This document shows, piece by piece, positions 60,305 to 64,000 of a DNA stretch of 64,000 nt (positions within the stretch are counted from its first letter, which is position 1; each line of letters opens with the position of its first letter). The position numbers and the translations under genes were made by a program. A model generated the notes under the pieces. It saw only the letters and a program-made list of their open reading frames with translations. It was not told where the DNA came from and made no database searches. The stretch lies in assembly GCA_942491415.1 (NCBI GenBank), contig CALOAD010000014.1, positions 310,001 through 374,000 on the forward strand, written 5' to 3'. Origin of the DNA: CALOAD01 sp942491415 (GTDB taxonomy: Bacteria; Cyanobacteriota; Vampirovibrionia; Gastranaerophilales; CALOAD01).

Positions 60305-61498
60305 CTAACGTCTAACCACTTTATCAAGCACTTTTAAGGCTTTACAGGTTTTATCGACATCGTGTACTCTTACAATATCAACCCCATTTGAAGCCAAATA
60401 ACTATTTAAGGCAATACTTGCCTCTTCTCTTTGATCGGTTGGCACCTCCAGAATATTCCCGATTAATGATTTCCTGGAAACCCCTAACAACAAAGGACAT
60501 CCCAGCGAAGTGAATTCACAAATCCTGTTTATAATTTCCAAGTTATGCTCAAGAGTTTTCCCAAAACCAATACCTGGATCTAAAATAATATTTTCCTTTT
60601 TCACTCCCGCATTTATTGCTTTTTGGACCTTTTTAAAAAGCTTTTTTGAAATCACATCAACAACATTTTCCTGATATTCCGGATTAACTTGCATTTCATC
60701 AGGGCTACCCTTGCTATGCATCAATACGACAGGAACTTGATGCTCAACTGCAACTTTAACCATATCATTATCATGATCAAACCCCGACACATCGTTAATG
60801 ATATCCGCACCTGCTAAAACAGCCTGATTTGCAACTTGCGCATTTCTCGTATCTATACTAACAGGCGTATTTATGCCATTTTTTCGAATTGCCTGTATCA
60901 CGGGAATAACTCTTGAGAGTTCTTCTTCAACGGAAACTTCTTGTGCAAAAGGTCTTGTTGACTCTCCACCTATATCAATAATATCTACACCATGTAAAAC
61001 CATTTGCTCCACCTGAACCAAAGCAGATTGAACCGTATTGTACGATCCTCCATCTGAAAAAGAATCGGGTGTAACATTCAAAATACCCATTACATAAGTT
61101 TTTTTACCCCAAGCAAATTTTGTATTTCTTATTTTTAAAGGAGTTAATTCCAAATCGAGTTGCTGAAAAATTTCTTCCGCTAAAACGTTTAAACTAAAGG
61201 GCTGAAATTTCAACTTATTAGCCAACTGCCTCAATTGACATACAGAACCTGCCAAAATAGCATCCGTTTTTTCGACCTTACAAGTTATTACTTCTCTATG
61301 TACTGCAGCATCTGCCCCAATTGATAGAGCTAATTGTTTAACTATATTAGCTTGTGGAGGTGTCAAATCTTCTACTTTTATTAATTGAAATCTATATTTA
61401 TCAACAGCCACCGCTGAATAATCTTTGTCAAAACCTACAGCTTCTATTAGCTCCTTAGCACATTGTGGAGCTATTTTTCTAACTTGAAATTTACTCAA
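60305..61498 (-). CDS. folP: Dihydropteroate synthase with N-terminal extension
   Basis: A 397-aa protein. The DHPS barrel begins near residue 132 with YVMGILNVTPDSFSDGG and continues with IDIGGESTRPFAQEVS, SIDTRNAQVANQAVLAGADIINDVSGF, VVLMHSKGSP, DPGIGFGKTLEHNL and GVSRKSLIGNIL. The canonical enzyme is about 270-280 aa. The extra 130 N-terminal residues form an alpha/beta domain of unknown role (IGADAAVHREVITCKVEKTDAILAGS). The initiation codon appears to be TTG, immediately after the stop of the PilZ gene, with a GGGA site. Confidence 0.93.
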   Translation of the reverse strand: MSKFQVRKIAPQCAKELIEAVGFDKDYSAVAVDKYRFQLIKVEDLTPPQANIVKQLALSIGADAAVHREVITCKVEKTDAILAGSVCQLRQLANKLKFQPFSLNVLAEEIFQQLDLELTPLKIRNTKFAWGKKTYVMGILNVTPDSFSDGGSYNTVQSALVQVEQMVLHGVDIIDIGGESTRPFAQEVSVEEELSRVIPVIQAIRKNGINTPVSIDTRNAQVANQAVLAGADIINDVSGFDHDNDMVKVAVEHQVPVVLMHSKGSPDEMQVNPEYQENVVDVISKKLFKKVQKAINAGVKKENIILDPGIGFGKTLEHNLEIINRICEFTSLGCPLLLGVSRKSLIGNILEVPTDQREEASIALNSYLASNGVDIVRVHDVDKTCKALKVLDKVVRR

Positions 61499-61499
61499 A

Positions 61500-62174
61500 C
61501 TATATAATTCCCTTGCGTCTCATGTCTATTTGAATTTTGCATATTGATTTATGCAAACTGTCCGCTAATTTTTCATCAATTTCCAAAAATTGAAGACCGG
61601 TCAGATATTTTCTTTCTTTTATATCATACTGGACATGAATAAATTTTGCACTTGTTCCTATTTCTTGACCTTCGATATTGAAACATACTTTTACGAGATC
61701 ATTTTTTTGAAATTTTTCTTTTGATAAAACAGCAAGCCCACCAGCTGATAGATTTGATGTTTCAAATTTAGAAACTTGAACATTATCTCCTTCTTCAGGA
61801 TGTGAAATTTTTATGGGCAAAGAATAATTCAATCGCATAAATTCGCGCCTTTGAACTTTCCTCATATACTCTGGCATTGTAATCCAAGTCTCACCAAGTT
61901 TGTCATATACTATATCAGTTACTACAGATCTTCCTAACCATATCCCATCATTCTTAATTACAGACAATTCGATTTTGGATTCTTTCCTCAGTGAAAGACC
62001 TATCCCACCTTTTGTTGGCTTTGCGATCATTATATGAGAGTCAGTCACATCTTTTACATAAGACGGATAATGATCCAAATCATTTGATTCGAGCTTTTGT
62101 ACCTCTAATTTAACATTTATATTAAAAAACTCTTCAATATTTTCTTTTATATAATTTTCTTGCGATTCTTGCAT
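61500..62174 (-). CDS. YcgR-like PilZ-domain cyclic-di-GMP receptor
   Basis: A 224-aa protein. The N-terminal beta-barrel (about 15-105) is of the YcgR type. The C-terminal PilZ domain carries the c-di-GMP motifs: RREFMR (R-x-x-x-R) at about 108-113, then SNLSAGG (N/D-x-S-x-x-G) at about 142-148. Such proteins control flagellar motor speed or pili in response to c-di-GMP. It is cotranscribed with folP and rlmD-like genes without functional link. With fliW/csrA and the pilus genes it suggests regulated motility or surface attachment. Confidence 0.88.
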   Translation of the reverse strand: MQESQENYIKENIEEFFNINVKLEVQKLESNDLDHYPSYVKDVTDSHIMIAKPTKGGIGLSLRKESKIELSVIKNDGIWLGRSVVTDIVYDKLGETWITMPEYMRKVQRREFMRLNYSLPIKISHPEEGDNVQVSKFETSNLSAGGLAVLSKEKFQKNDLVKVCFNIEGQEIGTSAKFIHVQYDIKERKYLTGLQFLEIDEKLADSLHKSICKIQIDMRRKGII

Positions 62175-62300
62175 TTTAAAGTTTATCCAAACACTATCTT
62201 TTCAACAAAATTATAAATTAATTATCGTCTAAATACAATAACAAAAACACTATCAGAGCACAAAATTAGATCTTTTGTTGTATATAAAAATTTTTTCAAA

Positions 62301-62326
62301 ATAGAAAAGAGGCTAAAGCCTCTTTA
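62301..62326 (-). terminator. Terminator of the 62371-62787 gene
   Basis: A 9-bp stem AAAGAGGCT/AGCCTCTTT with 2-nt loop and T-rich minus-strand tail, 45 nt beyond the stop. Confidence 0.7.
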
Positions 62327-62370
62327 AACAATGATGAATTTTTAATTTTTCAAACTTTTTTAATTTAAAC

Positions 62371-62787
62371 CTAACGACCAAGCCAATTAGTTTTCACATC
62401 ACTTATAATTTTACTCACTAAACCTTCAGATTTTGTTTTCGATGCTTCAATTTTCGTTGGGATTTTTTTTGCTAAATTAATTACGGCATCTTTCCCTTTA
62501 GCCGCCCATTGAGCAACAGGCCATTTCGCAGGGTTAATCTTTCCTTTACTTGCAATCAAACCCGCTAAATAAAGCGCAGAGCCGATTACTACATTATACT
62601 TCATATCAGAAGTAGGTTTTTCATAAGACGCTTGTTTTGATGAAGGTATAAAAGCATCTTCTTGTACCCCTTCAGGAACAATTGTCGACATTGATGGCAT
62701 TTCACCATAATCATAAAACGCATTATATGTGTTGTTCATTGGTCCTAAATAACCTTGCCCCATTAAAGGCATTCCGTTCATCATCAT
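62371..62787 (-). CDS. Orphan small protein with hydrophobic helix, 138 aa
   Basis: Unrecognised. The N-terminus is Met/Gly/Asn-rich (MMMNGMPLMGQGYLGPMNNTYNAF). It is followed by a linker, one hydrophobic segment at about residues 65-82 (YNVVIGSALYLAGLIASKG) and a Lys-rich helical tail (KDAVINLAKKIPTKIEASKTKSEGLVSKII). The neighbour at 62843-63295 has the same layout, though sequence identity is low. They may be two members of an orphan family, perhaps membrane-associated. It starts with an AGGAG site upstream. Confidence 0.55.
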   Translation of the reverse strand: MMMNGMPLMGQGYLGPMNNTYNAFYDYGEMPSMSTIVPEGVQEDAFIPSSKQASYEKPTSDMKYNVVIGSALYLAGLIASKGKINPAKWPVAQWAAKGKDAVINLAKKIPTKIEASKTKSEGLVSKIISDVKTNWLGR

Positions 62788-62842
62788 TGTTAAAATCTCC
62801 TATTTGGTTAGTAAAATGTGATAATTATTAAAGCACTAAAAT

Positions 62843-63295
62843 TTAAGGCATTTTATTAATATAGCCTTTGGCTACATTAATAGCATCTGAAACTCGTGTT
62901 TGAGCGTTTTCAGGCAATTTATCAAATGCTTTTTGTGCTGCATTTTTTACACCGTCCCACTTCCAGAACTTCATGTTATTTTTAAACGTATTAAACGTAT
63001 CTTTACTAAATATTTTACCTAGATTCTTACCCTTTAGACCTTTGCCTGTTTTAATTGCCGCCACAGTACCTACAGCAAGAGAGCCGTAGTATAATAGCTT
63101 ACCTAAAAAGCTGCTTTCTTTTTCTTCTTTAGGCACATCTTGCATTGTCGCCAACTTATTTTGAAAATAGCAAACATCGCCATCCAATTGTTGAAACTGA
63201 GGACCCGTAAGGGTTTGCGAATTTTTATCAATCTGCCTCATTTTTATTGGCTGTGATTGAGGAAAATTGACCCCTAAAGAATTCGGGTTAATCAT
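62843..63295 (-). CDS. Orphan small protein with hydrophobic helix, 150 aa
   Basis: Unrecognised. The N-terminal linker begins MINPNSLGVNFPQSQPI. A hydrophobic stretch follows at about 67-84 (LGKLLYYGSLAVGTVAAIKTG), then a basic amphipathic C-terminus (AAQKAFDKLPENAQTRVSDAINVAKGYI). The layout parallels the neighbour at 62371-62787: about 60 residues of polar linker, one short hydrophobic helix, then a basic tail. It is in the same direction with a 55-nt gap, so the two are probably cotranscribed. No function can be assigned. Confidence 0.55.
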   Translation of the reverse strand: MINPNSLGVNFPQSQPIKMRQIDKNSQTLTGPQFQQLDGDVCYFQNKLATMQDVPKEEKESSFLGKLLYYGSLAVGTVAAIKTGKGLKGKNLGKIFSKDTFNTFKNNMKFWKWDGVKNAAQKAFDKLPENAQTRVSDAINVAKGYINKMP

Positions 63296-63584
63296 CTTTT
63301 AATCTCCTTTTTATTAATTTTTTTTAATCTCAAATTAAATCATTATAATTGTATATATATAAATAAAGTTTTTAATTCGCCTCAAATTGCATGATTTCTT
63401 TAAAATGTTAACTATTATTACAAATCAACATGCATAATAAATATATTTAATTAATAAACCAAATTGATTTAACCACCTTTTTTATAAACTGACTAAGTGT
63501 TTAATTCCTCTCGCCTGATGATTTCTAATTGAGGCACTATTAAAATAAAAAAAGCTTAGGTTAAATAAAGGGGAGCAAAACAGG

Positions 63585-63893
63585 ATGAAATTGCAAAACC
63601 TAAGAAATAAATACTCAAATCATCCTATTATTAAACCTCTTATAGATTATTGTGAAAATGAAGATATGGCTTTTGAACTGGTTAAAGAAACCAGATTTTT
63701 GAGCGGATACGGCAAAAGTTATAAACCTATAAAAAAATATTATGCGATTTTAGGCGATTCTTTTTTGATAACCGATCAACAATTTTATTTTTGGGATGAC
63801 TTATTATCACTAGTGAGCAATGCTTATAATCATTTAGGATTAAATTATCCTGAAAATTTACAAAAAGCCCTAAGATTGTTTAAAAAAAATTAA
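63585..63893 (+). CDS. Orphan protein, 102 aa
   Basis: Unrecognised. A soluble, Lys/Tyr/Phe-rich protein (KYSNHPIIKPLIDYCENEDMAFELVKETRFLSGYGKSY...) with one Cys and no signal or membrane segment. A predicted helix is followed by beta-strands and a final helix (LQKALRLFKKN). The start follows an AGG-like site. The 289-nt gap to its left holds only AT-rich sequence and the divergent promoters. Real coding is likely, but the function is unknown. Confidence 0.5.
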   Translation: MKLQNLRNKYSNHPIIKPLIDYCENEDMAFELVKETRFLSGYGKSYKPIKKYYAILGDSFLITDQQFYFWDDLLSLVSNAYNHLGLNYPENLQKALRLFKKN

Positions 63894-63924
63894 ACTATCT
63901 TTTTAAAAAATCTTTAACTCTTAA

Positions 63925-64000
63925 ATGAAAAAACAATTAGCATTTACCTTAGCTCTACACCTGAAGGTTGTTGTACAAAAGTACTCGCTGAAGGTGCTAT
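63925..64000 (+). CDS. Possible start of a gene running off the right edge (prepilin-like N-terminus)
   Basis: ATG at 63925 opens MKKQLAFTLA, similar to type IV prepilin starts (KK-x-x-x-FTLAE). The frame then departs (LHLKVVV) from the expected hydrophobic pilin helix. Only 25 codons are visible and no ribosome site is strong, so this may be chance or a degraded gene. Confidence 0.2.
   Translation, partial: MKKQLAFTLALHLKVVVQKYSLKVL

Overview
The window comes from an AT-rich, Gram-negative, apparently anaerobic bacterium. Supporting signs are a clostridial-type reverse rubrerythrin, an operon of ferredoxin-containing MinD-like ATPases, CMP-KDO synthesis and a heptosyltransferase-like GT9 enzyme (LPS/LOS outer membrane), a meso-DAP-type MurE, a cyanobacterial/Firmicutes-style ClpC, FliW/CsrA and type IV pilus genes. 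Together with the flavour of several orphan proteins this best fits a non-photosynthetic cyanobacterial relative (Vampirovibrionia/Melainabacteria, order Gastranaerophilales). That placement is inference; no rRNA is present.

Layout. 1-2.0 kb: end of a reverse rubrerythrin gene, an orphan coiled-coil gene and a 531-bp non-coding element bounded by 26-bp inverted repeats. 2.0-5.4 kb: dnaE. 5.7-8.9 kb: a metal/Fe-S operon (two NifX-like proteins, two ferredoxin-MinD ATPases, one Gly/Arg-rich small protein) divergent from a Cys-rich MerR regulator. 9.0-15.1 kb: a gene for a 2022-residue protein with a candidate papain-like Cys/His/Asn triad. 15.3-21.5 kb: nadA, a pilM-pilN fusion with pilO, a TPR gene, bioB-ruvA. 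21.5-28 kb: xerD/C-type recombinase, beta-propeller, kdsB, TPR protein, GT9. 27.9-36.3 kb: a division/cell-wall cluster (rsmH, ftsL-like, ftsI, murE) running directly into metY-metX-metW. 36.4-45.4 kb: mutS, an orphan HExxH metalloprotease, GH57 and GT4 sugar enzymes, an OB-like secreted protein and a VWA protein. 45.4-54.5 kb: nitroreductase, deoB, a membrane protein with a stand-alone MshEN domain, clpC, a Wzx-like flippase, and fliW-csrA-TPR. 54.6-64 kb: tRNA-Ser(UGA), a DUF429-like gene, a PiT-like transporter, a second 654-bp inverted-repeat element, rplI, GNAT, rlmD-like, folP, PilZ and small orphan genes.

The most unusual material is non-coding. The two elements at 1457-1987 and 57119-57772 have related terminal inverted repeats and a homologous core in which at least two hairpins differ between copies by compensating changes on both arms. 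A third, partial copy lies at about 507-550. This looks like a MITE-like or structured-RNA family. On the protein side, several orphan proteins without signal peptides (the 2022-residue protein, the metalloprotease, two small basic proteins) share a short N-terminal F-x-G/A-like motif, so they might form a common, undescribed class of exported or sorted proteins. Four genes (rsmH, folP, the GNAT gene and the metalloprotease) appear to start with TTG.
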